Shown: positions 9,578 to 18,851, counted from the first letter of the stretch. The stretch: DNA of 64,000 nucleotides from JBJXHN01 sp046233135 (GCA_046233135.1 JBJXHN010000012.1:1-64000); one strand, 5' to 3'. Numbers and translations: made by a program. Notes: a model not told the origin generated them from the sequence alone.

Positions 9578-11582
9578 GGCCCTGGTCGTCGGGTCTCGGC
9601 GGCGCTCCATCCCTTGGCCCATGGTCATCGTCACCGTGCTTTTCGCGGTCGCCGGGACTCTGGCTGCCCGGCAACTGGCGCTGCGGCTGCCGCCGGAGCA
9701 GTGGCTGGACGCATTGCTTGGCGGGGATCTCCTGGGCGACGGCGACGCTCTTGTGGTGCACTACGCGGTCCTGCCAAGGATGGCGGTGGCCCTGATGAGC
9801 GGGGCGGCGCTCGCGCTGGCGGGGGCGATCTGTCAGCAGGTGTTGCGAAACCGTTTAGCAGAGCCGACGACCTTGGGGGTTTCGGCCGGCGCGCATCTTG
9901 CCCTTCTTGCCGCGACCTTCTGGGCACCTGGCCTTGTATCCGTGATCGGGCGGGAAGGGGTGGCGATGCTCGGCGCGTCTGCCGCTCTGGCCGCGGTTTT
10001 CTGGCTCGCCTGGTCCCGGGCGCTGTCGCCACTGGCCCTGATCCTGGCGGGCTTGATCGTCAGCCTGTATTGCGGTGCCTTCGGTGCGGCGCTGGCGCTG
10101 TTTCACCATGACTATCTGCGCGGCGTCTTCATCTGGGGTGCGGGGGAACTGGGACAGCAGGATTGGAGTATTGCCGCCTTTCTGGCACCGCGCGTGGCCG
10201 TTGCGGCGGTCGTGGTGGTATTCCTGGTACGGCCGCTGACCCTGCTGGGTCTGGACGACGACACCGCGCGCAATCTGGGCCTGGGCCTGAGTGGGGCGCG
10301 GCTGATGGCGCTCGGGCTGGCCGTGGTCTTAAGCGCGTCTGTCGTGAGTGCCGTCGGCATGCTGGGCTTTATCGGCCTCGCCGCGCCGTCCCTGGTCTGG
10401 CTGGCCGGGGCACGGCGGTTGCGGGACCGGCTGATCTGGGCACCCCTGTGCGGTGCCGGGCTGCTATGGCTGACCGATCAGGTGGTGCAGCTGTTGCCGC
10501 AAGGCTATCACCATGTTCCGACCGGCGCGGTCATCTCGCTGATCGGGGCACCGATGCTGCTGTGGCTTCTGCCCCGCCTGGGTGGAGGCGATACCATGCG
10601 TGCGGGGGGCGCTGCCATTGCCGAGGCGCGGCGCCGGTATCCGCTGCGTCTGATCGCATTCCTGGCGGTGGTCCTGCTGCTCGCCGTCTGGGTCGGGCTG
10701 GCGGCGGGGCGGGGACCGGATGGCTGGCACTGGCATGGCGTGCAAGGCATCCTGGAGCTATGGCCGTGGCGGGCGCCCCGGCTCGGGGCGGCGCTTGCGG
10801 CCGGTGTCATGCTGGCCTTCGCAGGGGTGATGCTGCAACGCCTGACCGCCAATCCCATGGCCGCGCCCGAGGTGCTGGGAATCAGTTCCGGCGCCGCCTT
10901 GGGCGTTATCCTGCTGCTGTTCGCCTTGCCGTCCCCCGATCGGCCTTTGCAGATGCTGGCCGGTGCCGGCGGAGCCTTCGGCGTTCTGGTGATCATTCTC
11001 ATGATGGGGCGGCGGGCGGCTTTCAGTCCGGACCGGTTGCTGCTTGCCGGGGTGGCGACCAGCGCGGTGTTCGGGGCGGTGGTCGCGCTGGCCATGGCCA
11101 CCGGGGACCCGCGTGTCGGCATGCTGCTCACCTGGATGGCCGGGTCCACCTATCAGGTGGATGGCAGCGAGGTCTGGCTGCCCGGCGGCTTCGCCCTGGG
11201 CATGCTGCTTGTGTCCCCGCTTCTCGCACGCTGGCTGGAGATCCTGCCGTTGGGGGGCGGGACGGCGTCGTCGCTGGGCATCCATGTGTCCCGAAGCCGC
11301 CTCGTGATCATGATTGCGACGGCGGTGCCGACGGCGATTGCAACCTTGCTGATCGGGCCATTGAGTTTCGTGGGTCTGATGGCGCCCCATATCGCCCGCA
11401 TGATGGGCCTGCATCGCGCCCTTCATCAGGTGTTGGGGGCGGCATTGCTGGGGGCGCTGATCATGGTCGTGGCGGACTGGATCGGCCGGACCATCATGTT
11501 CCCCTTCCAGGTGCCGGCCGGGTTGCTCGCCACGGTGATTGGCGGACCTTACCTGATGTGGCTGTTGCGGACGCGGCGGTGA
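9570..11582 (+). CDS. fhuB: Ferri-siderophore ABC importer permease, two fused halves (FhuB type)
   Basis: A 670-aa inner-membrane protein made of two tandem FecCD-type permease halves, each with about ten hydrophobic segments and the family motif region (RNRLAEPTTLGVSAGAHLAL in half 1; TANPMAAPEVLGISSGAALG in half 2; GLAAPSLVWL and GLMAPHIARM toward the ends). Single-chain fusions are the hallmark of FhuB rather than separate FecC/FecD subunits. It overlaps the binding-protein gene by 8 bp, so ATPase, binding protein and permease are translated as a unit in the order C-D-B. Transport of a hydroxamate or mixed peptide siderophore is likely. Confidence 0.95.
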   Translation: MTEALVVGSRRRSIPWPMVIVTVLFAVAGTLAARQLALRLPPEQWLDALLGGDLLGDGDALVVHYAVLPRMAVALMSGAALALAGAICQQVLRNRLAEPTTLGVSAGAHLALLAATFWAPGLVSVIGREGVAMLGASAALAAVFWLAWSRALSPLALILAGLIVSLYCGAFGAALALFHHDYLRGVFIWGAGELGQQDWSIAAFLAPRVAVAAVVVVFLVRPLTLLGLDDDTARNLGLGLSGARLMALGLAVVLSASVVSAVGMLGFIGLAAPSLVWLAGARRLRDRLIWAPLCGAGLLWLTDQVVQLLPQGYHHVPTGAVISLIGAPMLLWLLPRLGGGDTMRAGGAAIAEARRRYPLRLIAFLAVVLLLAVWVGLAAGRGPDGWHWHGVQGILELWPWRAPRLGAALAAGVMLAFAGVMLQRLTANPMAAPEVLGISSGAALGVILLLFALPSPDRPLQMLAGAGGAFGVLVIILMMGRRAAFSPDRLLLAGVATSAVFGAVVALAMATGDPRVGMLLTWMAGSTYQVDGSEVWLPGGFALGMLLVSPLLARWLEILPLGGGTASSLGIHVSRSRLVIMIATAVPTAIATLLIGPLSFVGLMAPHIARMMGLHRALHQVLGAALLGALIMVVADWIGRTIMFPFQVPAGLLATVIGGPYLMWLLRTRR

Positions 11583-11599
11583 GGGGCATCGGGGGAACC

Positions 11600-12391
11600 A
11601 TGCTTGATCCTTCCGATGCGCACGCGGCCCTTCAGCGGGACCTGGCCACGGTCTGCACGGGGCGCTTCGAACCCTACCGCCACAAGCTGGCGGTCGGGGC
11701 CATGGATGGGCCGGACCTGATGTCGGGTCGGGAGATGGTGGCGTCCCGGCATCTCGACCGTGTCCGCGAGGCCCTGGCCAGGGAACGGGAGTGCACCGAT
11801 CCGCGCGTGCTGTTCAGCCTTTGGACGCGGCTTTATGGGGATGTGGTCATTCCGGCGGTTCTCGTGGCCAACCTGACGGCCGGACGGGACCTGCCCGTTG
11901 CCCTGGATGAGGTGCGGTTCGCCGTCGACGCGGATGGAAAGCCGCAATGCCTCGTCCTGGGGCACGGCGGGGGGAGGCTCCCGCCCGGCAGCGATCCGGC
12001 AGCCCGGTTCGGGACGCTGATCGAAGGCAATCTCGGCCCCTTTGTCGATGCGGTTGCCCGCCATGGCGGGGTGTCGTCGCGGCTGTTGTGGGGAAGCCTG
12101 GCCAGCTACTTCGAATGGACGGCCCATGTTCTTACCACCTACGCCGGGGTGTCCCCTGATCGGGTGGCGCCCGTCGAGGCGCTGTTCGGCTCCCAGGACC
12201 GGCAAGCAGGGGCAACGCGGTCGCTGATCGAGGCGCTGGCTTCGGAAGGGCGCGACGCACAAGGCCTTCGGTGGAGGCGGGTGTGCTGTATCCGGTATCT
12301 GATTCCGGCCCTTGCCGGAGCGTATTGCGGCAACTGTCCGATCCGTCGCCAGGATGGCGGGCGGGCGGCTAGAAAAGTGAGTCAGTCATGA
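11600..12391 (+). CDS. fhuF: FhuF-type siderophore-iron reductase
   Basis: A 263-aa protein. I chose ATG 11600, preceded by GGGGGAACC; a GTG at 11579 in the same frame is possible, and the longer open frame upstream is only the shadow of the permease gene. The C-terminus carries the diagnostic cysteines CCIRYLIPALAGAYCGNCPI (two adjacent Cys, then Cys-x2-Cys) that bind the unusual 2Fe-2S cluster of FhuF. The family reduces ferric iron in the imported siderophore in the cytosol, releasing Fe(II). The gene follows the importer by 17 bp and overlaps the exporter start by 4 bp. A recycling route of import, reduction and re-export of the intact siderophore fits this order. Confidence 0.92.
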   Translation: MLDPSDAHAALQRDLATVCTGRFEPYRHKLAVGAMDGPDLMSGREMVASRHLDRVREALARERECTDPRVLFSLWTRLYGDVVIPAVLVANLTAGRDLPVALDEVRFAVDADGKPQCLVLGHGGGRLPPGSDPAARFGTLIEGNLGPFVDAVARHGGVSSRLLWGSLASYFEWTAHVLTTYAGVSPDRVAPVEALFGSQDRQAGATRSLIEALASEGRDAQGLRWRRVCCIRYLIPALAGAYCGNCPIRRQDGGRAARKVSQS

Positions 12392-14073
12392 CCAAACGCC
12401 CGACGAGTTCCCTTTTCGAGATTTGGCGCCTGGTGCAGCCTTTCTGGGTTTTGTTGACCGCTTCGGCGGTTTTCGGGGCCTTGGGCGGACTGAGTGTGAC
12501 AGCCCTGCTGGCGACGGTGAACTATGGCCTGCATGCCGAACCGGACGAGCAGGGGGCTCTGGCGCTCGCGTTCGTGGCGCTGTGCCTGCTGATGCTGATC
12601 GGCTCCATCGTTGCCGATGTGGGCACCAACTTCATCGGCCAGCGGGTCATCGCCCGCCTGCGGAACGCACTGGCGCTCAAGATCCTGGCGGCACCCATCG
12701 ATCAGCTGGAACGCTATCGCAGCCATCGTCTGATCCCGGTGCTGACCCATGACATCGACACGATCAGCGACTTCGCCTTCATTTTCTCGTCTTTCGCGGT
12801 GGCGGCGACGGTGACGCTGGGATGTCTCGGCTACCTTGCCTGGCTGTCCTGGCCGATGTTCCTTGTGACCGTTACGGCCATCGTCATCGGCTCGATCATC
12901 CAGGGATGGGCGCGCACCCGGGGTGTTCGCGGGTTCATGGCCGCGCGCGAGTCCGAGGACGCCTTGCAGCGGTATTATCGCGGGATCGCCGAGGGGGCCA
13001 AGGAGCTCCGCATCAACCGTCCGCGCCGGCAACGGATCTATTCCGATCAGCTCCGAAAGACCGTGAACGGCATCTGCACGTCGCAGATCTCCGCAATCAA
13101 TCTTTTCGTTACCGCGCGGGCCTTCGGGACATCGTTGTTTTTCCTGGTCATTGCGCTGACCCTGGCATTGCGGGATGTGCTGATGCCGGGCGCCGGCGCG
13201 GAAGTGGTCAGCGGCTTCGTTCTGGTGCTGCTTTATATGAAAGGACCTCTCGACCAGATCATCGGCGCCATTCCGTCGCTGGCGCGGGTTCAGGTGGCCT
13301 TCCTGCGGATTGCCGATCTTTCGGAACGTTTTTCCAATCCCGAAGCGCATCTGACTATCGAAAAGGACGGGGCGTCGGTGCCGGAGTTTCCCGTTCCGGC
13401 GATCTCGTCCATCGAACTCGATGGCGTGCGGTATGCGTTTCCCGAAGTGGAGGGGGTGAAGGGCTTCGAATTGGGGCCGATTGACCTGACCATCCATGCC
13501 GGGGATCTGGTCTTCATCGTCGGAGAGAACGGCTGCGGCAAAACCACGTTGATCAAGCTGCTTCTGGGGCTCTATACGCCGGTCGAAGGCGAGATCCGGC
13601 TTGATGGCCGGCCTGTCGACGCGGCCAGTCGCGATGATTACCGGCAATCCTTCACCACCGTTTTCGCCGACTATTATCTGTTCGAGGAACTGGCCGGGTC
13701 GAACCACGAGGTGCCGGCAGAGGCGGGCAAATGGCTGGAGCGCCTGGAAATTGCCCATAAGGTGGCGATCAAGGACGGTGCCTTCACCACCACGGACCTG
13801 TCCAGCGGTCAGCGCAAGCGCCTGGCTCTGCTCAATGCCTGGGTGGAAGGGCGACCGGTCCTGGTCTTCGACGAATGGGCGGCCGATCAGGATCCCACCT
13901 TCCGACGTATTTTCTATACCGAACTGCTCGACGAACTGCGGCGCCTGGGCAAGACCATTGTGGTGATCTCCCATGACGACCGGTATTTCCATCTCGCCGA
14001 CCGTGTCATCCGGCTCGCAGACGGGCGGATCGTGGAAGACGCCACGCCGCCGCGCGAGCACGAGACCGCCTGA
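12388..14073 (+). CDS. Peptide siderophore ABC exporter, fused permease/ATPase (PvdE/SyrD type)
   Basis: A 561-aa half-transporter. Six hydrophobic segments occupy roughly residues 20-300. The nucleotide-binding domain has Walker A GENGCGKTT (near residue 383), the slightly unusual signature LSSGQRKRLALL, and the Walker B variant VFDEWAADQDP. The last motif is characteristic of the cyclic-peptide exporter group (PvdE, SyrD), which carries pyoverdine precursors or lipopeptides across the inner membrane. The start overlaps the FhuF stop. It closes the operon; 48 bp later the convergent urease genes end. Confidence 0.93.
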   Translation: MTKRPTSSLFEIWRLVQPFWVLLTASAVFGALGGLSVTALLATVNYGLHAEPDEQGALALAFVALCLLMLIGSIVADVGTNFIGQRVIARLRNALALKILAAPIDQLERYRSHRLIPVLTHDIDTISDFAFIFSSFAVAATVTLGCLGYLAWLSWPMFLVTVTAIVIGSIIQGWARTRGVRGFMAARESEDALQRYYRGIAEGAKELRINRPRRQRIYSDQLRKTVNGICTSQISAINLFVTARAFGTSLFFLVIALTLALRDVLMPGAGAEVVSGFVLVLLYMKGPLDQIIGAIPSLARVQVAFLRIADLSERFSNPEAHLTIEKDGASVPEFPVPAISSIELDGVRYAFPEVEGVKGFELGPIDLTIHAGDLVFIVGENGCGKTTLIKLLLGLYTPVEGEIRLDGRPVDAASRDDYRQSFTTVFADYYLFEELAGSNHEVPAEAGKWLERLEIAHKVAIKDGAFTTTDLSSGQRKRLALLNAWVEGRPVLVFDEWAADQDPTFRRIFYTELLDELRRLGKTIVVISHDDRYFHLADRVIRLADGRIVEDATPPREHETA

Positions 14074-14087
14074 CCCCCGCTCCATGC

Positions 14088-14110
14088 AAGGCGGGCTCAG
14101 CGTCCGCCTT
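14088..14110. terminator. Stem-loop between convergent exporter and ureD genes
   Basis: AAGGCGG (14088-14094) and CCGCCTT (14104-14110) form a 7-bp stem with a 9-base loop in the 48-bp gap where the two operons converge. Position suggests a bidirectional stop, but no T-run follows on either strand. Confidence 0.35.
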
Positions 14111-14121
14111 CGTGCTCGGAC

Positions 14122-15003
14122 CTACTTCCGGCGGGGTTTGGGCGGATAGTCGGGATCGCGAAGCAAGCGCCAGGCGCGGCCGAGCAGGTCGTTCACGAGC
14201 GCCGCATTCTGCCCGAGAACCCGCAAGGCCAGGCCGGAAGCAGTGGCGAGCCGACTTGCCCCCCAGTAAGCGGACGTCAGGTCGGCACGGGGGAGCCGCT
14301 GGCGCAAGAGAGCCAGCCGGGTGTCGTCGAATGTGGGGCCGAGGGCGATCAGGGACCCATGTGTCCCGAGCGAGGACAGGGCTCCGGGAGGGATGATCGA
14401 TACGTGGTCCAGATGCCCGCGGTCGAGGACCAGGGTATCGTCCTCCACCGTTGCCAGCCGGACGTGCCAGTCCCAGAAAAAAGGACCGTGCTGCATGCCG
14501 GCTGGGGTATGGGCCAGGGCGCTTTCCACCAGGACTCCATGCGCACCGGGGGCCAGTGTTACCCGGGTGCGGGTTTCCAGCCGGGCGCCGGGCAGCAGGA
14601 TATAGGGTTCGCCGATCATCTCCAGCCAGGCCCCGGGTCCGATCGCGATATCCGTGGCCAGCCGGGCAGGTCCGCTGGCGCAGCGGTGGACCACGGTTGC
14701 GGCCTGGGGTGTCAAATGGACCGCCGTGTCCCGGGCCAGGGAAATATCCAGGGTAATATCATCTTCTGCATACAATCCTCCCGATGCGGATTGCAGGTAA
14801 AGGGTCGCCATCTCCGGCTGACGGTCGTCCAGATAGAAGGGACGGGTAATGTGGGTGGGGTAGGGGGTGTAGCCGTATTTCAGGAACGTGCGCGCCTGGC
14901 GCCGGTCTCGCAGGAAAGACAGGGATGCGGCGGCCTGGCGCCCGGCGGGTTCCGGTTCGGTCCGGGTATGCGCGCCGGATCGGGTCGGGATAAGGTGGGT
15001 CAT
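14122..15003 (-). CDS. ureD: Urease accessory protein UreD (UreH)
   Basis: A 293-aa protein of the UreD family, recognised by the segments FLKYGYTPYPTHITRPFYLD, LTPQAATVVHRC and LEMIGEPYILLPGARLETRT. UreD is the scaffold that docks on apo-urease and, with UreF and UreG, passes nickel to the active site. It is the last gene of the urease operon and its start overlaps ureG by 4 bp. The N-terminus (about residues 1-30) is not conserved. The family assignment is confident. Confidence 0.92.
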   Translation of the reverse strand: MTHLIPTRSGAHTRTEPEPAGRQAAASLSFLRDRRQARTFLKYGYTPYPTHITRPFYLDDRQPEMATLYLQSASGGLYAEDDITLDISLARDTAVHLTPQAATVVHRCASGPARLATDIAIGPGAWLEMIGEPYILLPGARLETRTRVTLAPGAHGVLVESALAHTPAGMQHGPFFWDWHVRLATVEDDTLVLDRGHLDHVSIIPPGALSSLGTHGSLIALGPTFDDTRLALLRQRLPRADLTSAYWGASRLATASGLALRVLGQNAALVNDLLGRAWRLLRDPDYPPKPRRK

Positions 15004-15641
15004 GGCACGGTGGCCTTTCCCAGGACGAGATCGGCGATAATCCGGTCGAGCACCTCGGCCAGTCCGTCTCCGGTTCGCGCGCGGGTCAGGGCGGTGGGCC
15101 GGCCCGAGCGGACGGCCCCGGCTTCGGCGTGCATGCGGTCGATGTCGACGCCCACATGGGGCGCGAGGTCGGTCTTGTTGATGATCAGCAGATCACACAG
15201 CACGATGCCCGGCCCGCGTTTGCGGGGGATGTCGTCGCCGCCGGCGACGTCGATGACGAACAGCCAGTAGTCCACCAGATCCAGGGAGAATGTCGAAGCC
15301 AGATTGTCGCCGCCACTTTCGATGAAGACTGCGTCCAGAGCGGGGAACCGAGCTTCCAGGGTTTCCACCGCCTGAAGGTTCAATGTCGGATCCTCGCGGA
15401 TGACCGTGTGGGGACAGGCACCGGCTTCCACGGCCAGCACCCGCTCCGGGTCGATCAGCCCGCTGCGTTGCAGTCGCACGGCGTCTTCGCGGGTGACCAG
15501 ATCGTTGGTGACCACGGCTATGTCCAGGCCGCGCGCGCCGCACAGGGGGATCAGGGCTTCCAGCAGGGCCGTCTTGCCTGAACCCACGGGGCCGCCGATG
15601 CCGATCCGTGCCGGACCGGGGGACGGGAGGGGTTGGGTCAT
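15000..15641 (-). CDS. ureG: Urease accessory GTPase UreG
   Basis: A 213-aa SIMIBI GTPase. The open frame extends further upstream but ATG at 15641 gives the family-like N-terminus with the P-loop GGPVGSGKTALLEAL. Other marks are VTNDLVTREDA, the metal-binding Cys-Pro-His in GACPHTVIRED, ESGGDNLA, and NKTDLAPHVG for guanine recognition. UreG hydrolyses GTP to drive nickel delivery to urease. It overlaps ureC by 4 bp and ureD by 4 bp. All key residues are present. Confidence 0.95.
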   Translation of the reverse strand: MTQPLPSPGPARIGIGGPVGSGKTALLEALIPLCGARGLDIAVVTNDLVTREDAVRLQRSGLIDPERVLAVEAGACPHTVIREDPTLNLQAVETLEARFPALDAVFIESGGDNLASTFSLDLVDYWLFVIDVAGGDDIPRKRGPGIVLCDLLIINKTDLAPHVGVDIDRMHAEAGAVRSGRPTALTRARTGDGLAEVLDRIIADLVLGKATVP

Positions 15642-17350
15642 CGCAGCATGTACCTCCGGGCCAGGGGAACTTCGGTCGCCGGGGCGCAAGTGGCCAGCGT
15701 GCCATCGACGAAGACATCGAAGGTCTGGGAATCGACGCGGATATCCGGACAGGCGGTATTGTGGAGCATCTCGGCCTTGGTCAACGCCCGGCATCCGCGC
15801 GCGGGCAGCAGGGCCTTGGTCAGGCCAAGCCGGCGGCCGACGTCGGCTTCGATGGCCAAGGGGTTGACGAAGCAGGCCGACAGGGCCGGCGCGGCCCGGC
15901 CGAAGGCTCCCCATTGGGGCCGCTGAAGCAGGGGCTCGCAGGTCATCAGCGAGGCGGCGCTGTCGCCCATCACGCCCCAGGCGATGAAGCCGCCTTTGAC
16001 CACCACCTGCGGCTTGATCCCGAAGTAGGCGGGGTGCCACAGCACGATGTCGGCCATCTTGCCGTCCTCCAGCGATCCGATGTGGTCCTGAAGGCCGAAA
16101 CAGCGGGCGGCGTTGATGGTGTACTTGGCGATATAGCGCTTGATCCGTTCGTTGTCGCCGCGCACGGTCCGTTCCTCCGGCAGGCGGCCGCGCTGGTCCT
16201 TCATCTTGCTGGCCAGCTGCCAGGTGCGGCAGATGACTTCGTGGATCCGGCCCATGCCCTGGCTGTCCGATCCCAGCATGGAGATGGCGCCCAGGTCGTG
16301 CAGCACGTCTTCCGCGGCAATCGTCTGGGCGCGGATGCGGCTTTCGGCGAAGGCCACATCCTCGGGAATCGCCGGGTTCAGATGATGGCACACCATGGTC
16401 ATATCCAGGTGCTCGTCGAAGGTGTTCACCGTGTAGGGGTTGGTGGGATTGGTCGACGACGGCAGGCAGTGGGGGAGACCGGCGACCCGGATGATGTCCG
16501 GGGCATGGCCGCCACCGGCGCCTTCGGTGTGGTACATGTGGATCGTCCGGCCGCCGATGGCTGCCAGGGTATCCTCCACGAAGCCGCTTTCGTTCAGGGT
16601 GTCGGTATGCAACTGCACCTGAAAGTCCAGGTCGTCGGCGACGGCCAGACAGGTGTCGATGGCGGCGGGCATAGCGCCCCAGTCCTCGTGGATCTTCAAT
16701 CCCAGGCAGCCAGCGGCGATCTGATCGGTCAGCGAGCGCGCCAGAGAGGAATTGCCGCGACCGAGAAAGCCGAAGTTCAACGGCCACTGCTCGGCGGCTT
16801 GCAGCATCTTGCCCACATTGAATGCGCCTCCACAGTCGATCCCGACGGTGATCGGTCCCAGGGACCCGCCCAGCAGGGTGGTCAGGCCGCTGGCAATGGC
16901 GTGTTCACAGAGTTGGGCGCTGTCGAAGTGGACATGAACATCGATGCCGCCGGCGGTGGCGATCAGCCCTTCGGCGTCGCGGACGGTTGTCGCCGCGCCG
17001 ACGATCAGCCGGGGATTGACACCGTCCATGGTGGCCGGGTTCCCCGCCTTGCCGATGCCGACGATGCGGCCATCCTTGACGCCGATATCGCCCTTGACGA
17101 TCCCGATCACCGGGTCAATTACCAGAACATTGGAAATCAGCATGTCCAGGGAGCCATCGGCGCTGGAATGGCCGGGCGCCATGCCCAGACCGTCGCGCAG
17201 GGTCTTGCCTCCTCCGTGCAGGCATTCGTCGCCATAAACCGTGTGGTCGTGCTCGACTTCGGCCAGCAGGGAGGTATCGCCCAGGCGGACGGCGTCCCCG
17301 GTGGTTGGTCCGTACATCGCCGCGTAGTCGCGGCGGCTGATCTTGCTCAT
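15638..17350 (-). CDS. ureC: Urease alpha subunit, divergent type
   Basis: A 570-aa protein of normal UreC length. Nickel-site residues are present: GGIDVHVHF (two His), the carbamylated Lys in GLKIHEDWG, LHTDTLNE, GGGHAPD, the flap Cys-His in MVCHHLNP, and the Asp in LGSDSQGMGR. However, the loop that in ordinary ureases reads GGGTGP...TTCTPGPW is replaced by GGSLGPITVGIDCGGAFN, and the usual WICPQ after the histidines is FDSAQ. In known structures that loop lines the urea pocket, so the enzyme may be a sub-branch with altered kinetics or substrate. Holoenzyme assembly with the fused gamma/beta subunit is expected. The gene lies centrally in the operon. Confidence 0.93.
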   Translation of the reverse strand: MSKISRRDYAAMYGPTTGDAVRLGDTSLLAEVEHDHTVYGDECLHGGGKTLRDGLGMAPGHSSADGSLDMLISNVLVIDPVIGIVKGDIGVKDGRIVGIGKAGNPATMDGVNPRLIVGAATTVRDAEGLIATAGGIDVHVHFDSAQLCEHAIASGLTTLLGGSLGPITVGIDCGGAFNVGKMLQAAEQWPLNFGFLGRGNSSLARSLTDQIAAGCLGLKIHEDWGAMPAAIDTCLAVADDLDFQVQLHTDTLNESGFVEDTLAAIGGRTIHMYHTEGAGGGHAPDIIRVAGLPHCLPSSTNPTNPYTVNTFDEHLDMTMVCHHLNPAIPEDVAFAESRIRAQTIAAEDVLHDLGAISMLGSDSQGMGRIHEVICRTWQLASKMKDQRGRLPEERTVRGDNERIKRYIAKYTINAARCFGLQDHIGSLEDGKMADIVLWHPAYFGIKPQVVVKGGFIAWGVMGDSAASLMTCEPLLQRPQWGAFGRAAPALSACFVNPLAIEADVGRRLGLTKALLPARGCRALTKAEMLHNTACPDIRVDSQTFDVFVDGTLATCAPATEVPLARRYMLR

Positions 17351-17378
17351 GGGATAATCCTTGTCGAGACGGTCGCCG

Positions 17379-18101
17379 TCAGGCGCCCTTGAAGCCGGCG
17401 GCGCGGGCGCGGGTCACGGCGGCTCCGCGCGCCGCGTCCCCTTCGGTCGGGCCATTGGTCAGGCCATGAAGACCGATCACTTCGCGCCGGCCGCCCAGTG
17501 TGGTCAGAGTGACGTCCTTCACCGCGCCGGGCTCGAAACGGATTGCCGTGCCCGCCGGGATGTCCAGGCGCATGCCGAAGGCCGCGGCGCGGTCGAAATC
17601 CAGGGCCTTGTTGACCTCGAAGAAATGATAGTGGCTTCCCACCTGAACCGGCCGGTCCCCGCTGTTGGTGACTTGCAGTCGCGTAGTGGGGCGGCCGGCG
17701 TTCAATTCGATGTCTCCGTCGGCGGGCAGGATCTCGCCGGGAAGGACGGCTTCGTCTTCTTGGTCCTTGCCTGCTCCGGTATCGGCGATGTCGGCAGCCG
17801 GGCGGATGGGGTCGTGGACGGTCACCAGCTTGGTGCCGTCCGGGAACAGGGCCTCGACCTGGAGCATGGGGACCAGACTGGCGACGCCCGGCAGCACATC
17901 CGCGGTGGACAGGATGGTGGCGCCAAAGGCGATCAGCTCGGCCACGCCCCGCCCGTCGCGGGCACCTTCCAGGATGTCATCGGTGATGATCGCCACGGCT
18001 TCGGGGGCATTGAGGCGCAGGCCGCGTGCCCGACGCTTGCGGGCAAGCTCAGCGGCGGAATAGATGGTCAGGCGCTCCAGTTCGGTGGGGGAGAGCAGCA
18101 T
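17379..18101 (-). CDS. ureAB: Urease gamma and beta subunits fused in one chain
   Basis: A 240-aa protein. Residues 1-100 are the gamma subunit (LSPTELERLTIYSAAELARKR ... DVLPGVASLVPMLQVEALFPDGTKLVTVHDPI), a charged linker (GAGKDQEDEAV) spans about 110-120, and the rest is the beta subunit (PGEILPADGDIELNAGR ... VQVGSHYHFFEVN ... GLHGLTNG). Most bacteria encode these separately; Helicobacter UreA is the textbook fusion. A strong Shine-Dalgarno (GGAGGAATCC) supports the start at 18101. It sits between ureF and ureC and forms the structural enzyme with UreC. Confidence 0.95.
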   Translation of the reverse strand: MLLSPTELERLTIYSAAELARKRRARGLRLNAPEAVAIITDDILEGARDGRGVAELIAFGATILSTADVLPGVASLVPMLQVEALFPDGTKLVTVHDPIRPAADIADTGAGKDQEDEAVLPGEILPADGDIELNAGRPTTRLQVTNSGDRPVQVGSHYHFFEVNKALDFDRAAAFGMRLDIPAGTAIRFEPGAVKDVTLTTLGGRREVIGLHGLTNGPTEGDAARGAAVTRARAAGFKGA

Positions 18102-18113
18102 GGATTCCTCCGG

Positions 18114-18851
18114 TCAGTTGGAGAACAGGCGAATCGCCTGGGTTTCGTGACGCATGGCGGCAATGTCGGCCCAGGGGCAATAGGCCCGGGGCTCGGCGTC
18201 GGAGGGCACCGGCCGGTCCAAGGCCAGCGACAGGGGCGGGGCGAGGCGGCGGCGCAGCCCCTGGGCCTCGATCGGGCCGCAGCGGCCCAGGCGGACGGCC
18301 GCACCGAGCAGGCCGGCGAGGAACAGATGCAGCCCCATGATTTCGGCGACCCGTTCCTCCATTCCGCTGCCGCTCCACAGGACCCCCTGGACGACCGGCA
18401 GGTGGCCGCGTTCGGGGACGGGGCTGCGGGTGGGGGATGAGTCCAGGATTGCCTTCAGTCCGGCGGCTGTCGGAGAGCCCAGACGAAGGTGGCTGGTCAG
18501 AAGGGCGCGACCGGCGCGCCGGGAGCCCTCCCGCAGCTCTTTCGGATGGGTCATCGCTTCCAGGGAGGCGTCCAGGCTGATCAGGCCGGCCGGATCATCG
18601 GCGGCCCTGTGGCTGTGGACCAGGGCGACCCGGTCGCATGGCAGCCAGCGTTCTTCGACCTGTCTGCGGATCAGGGTTTCCAGGTTTCCCGCATTCCTGT
18701 TGGAACCGCCGGCGATGCCATCGGAGAGCAGTGTTTCCAGGCCGCTGGAAAAGGCGAAGCCGCCGGAGGGGAAGGCACTGTCCCCCAATTGCAGGGCGTG
18801 CAGCAGGGAGACGGCGTCCAGCGCCATCGGATCAGCGGCAGGGGCGGTCAT
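18114..18851 (-). CDS. ureF: Urease accessory protein UreF
   Basis: A 245-aa protein from ATG 18851, overlapping ureE by 20 bp; a second ATG at 18827 (MALDAVSLLHALQ) is equally possible and would start right after ureE. Neither has a clear ribosome site, which fits translational coupling. Family marks are LQLGDSAFPSGGFAFSSGLET, the charged block HPKELREGSRRAGRALL and the late hydrophobic GLHLFLAGLLGAAVRLG. UreF bridges UreD and UreG and gates GTP hydrolysis during nickel insertion. Confidence 0.9.
   Translation of the reverse strand: MTAPAADPMALDAVSLLHALQLGDSAFPSGGFAFSSGLETLLSDGIAGGSNRNAGNLETLIRRQVEERWLPCDRVALVHSHRAADDPAGLISLDASLEAMTHPKELREGSRRAGRALLTSHLRLGSPTAAGLKAILDSSPTRSPVPERGHLPVVQGVLWSGSGMEERVAEIMGLHLFLAGLLGAAVRLGRCGPIEAQGLRRRLAPPLSLALDRPVPSDAEPRAYCPWADIAAMRHETQAIRLFSN

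Noticed and set aside
10163..11599. In-frame upstream extension of the FhuF-type gene
   Set aside because: This part overlaps the permease in another frame and lacks any similarity; ATG 11600 gives a normal FhuF length.
15608..17392. 594-codon plus-strand open frame opposite ureC
   Set aside because: It is the mirror of a conserved coding sequence and has no family features.
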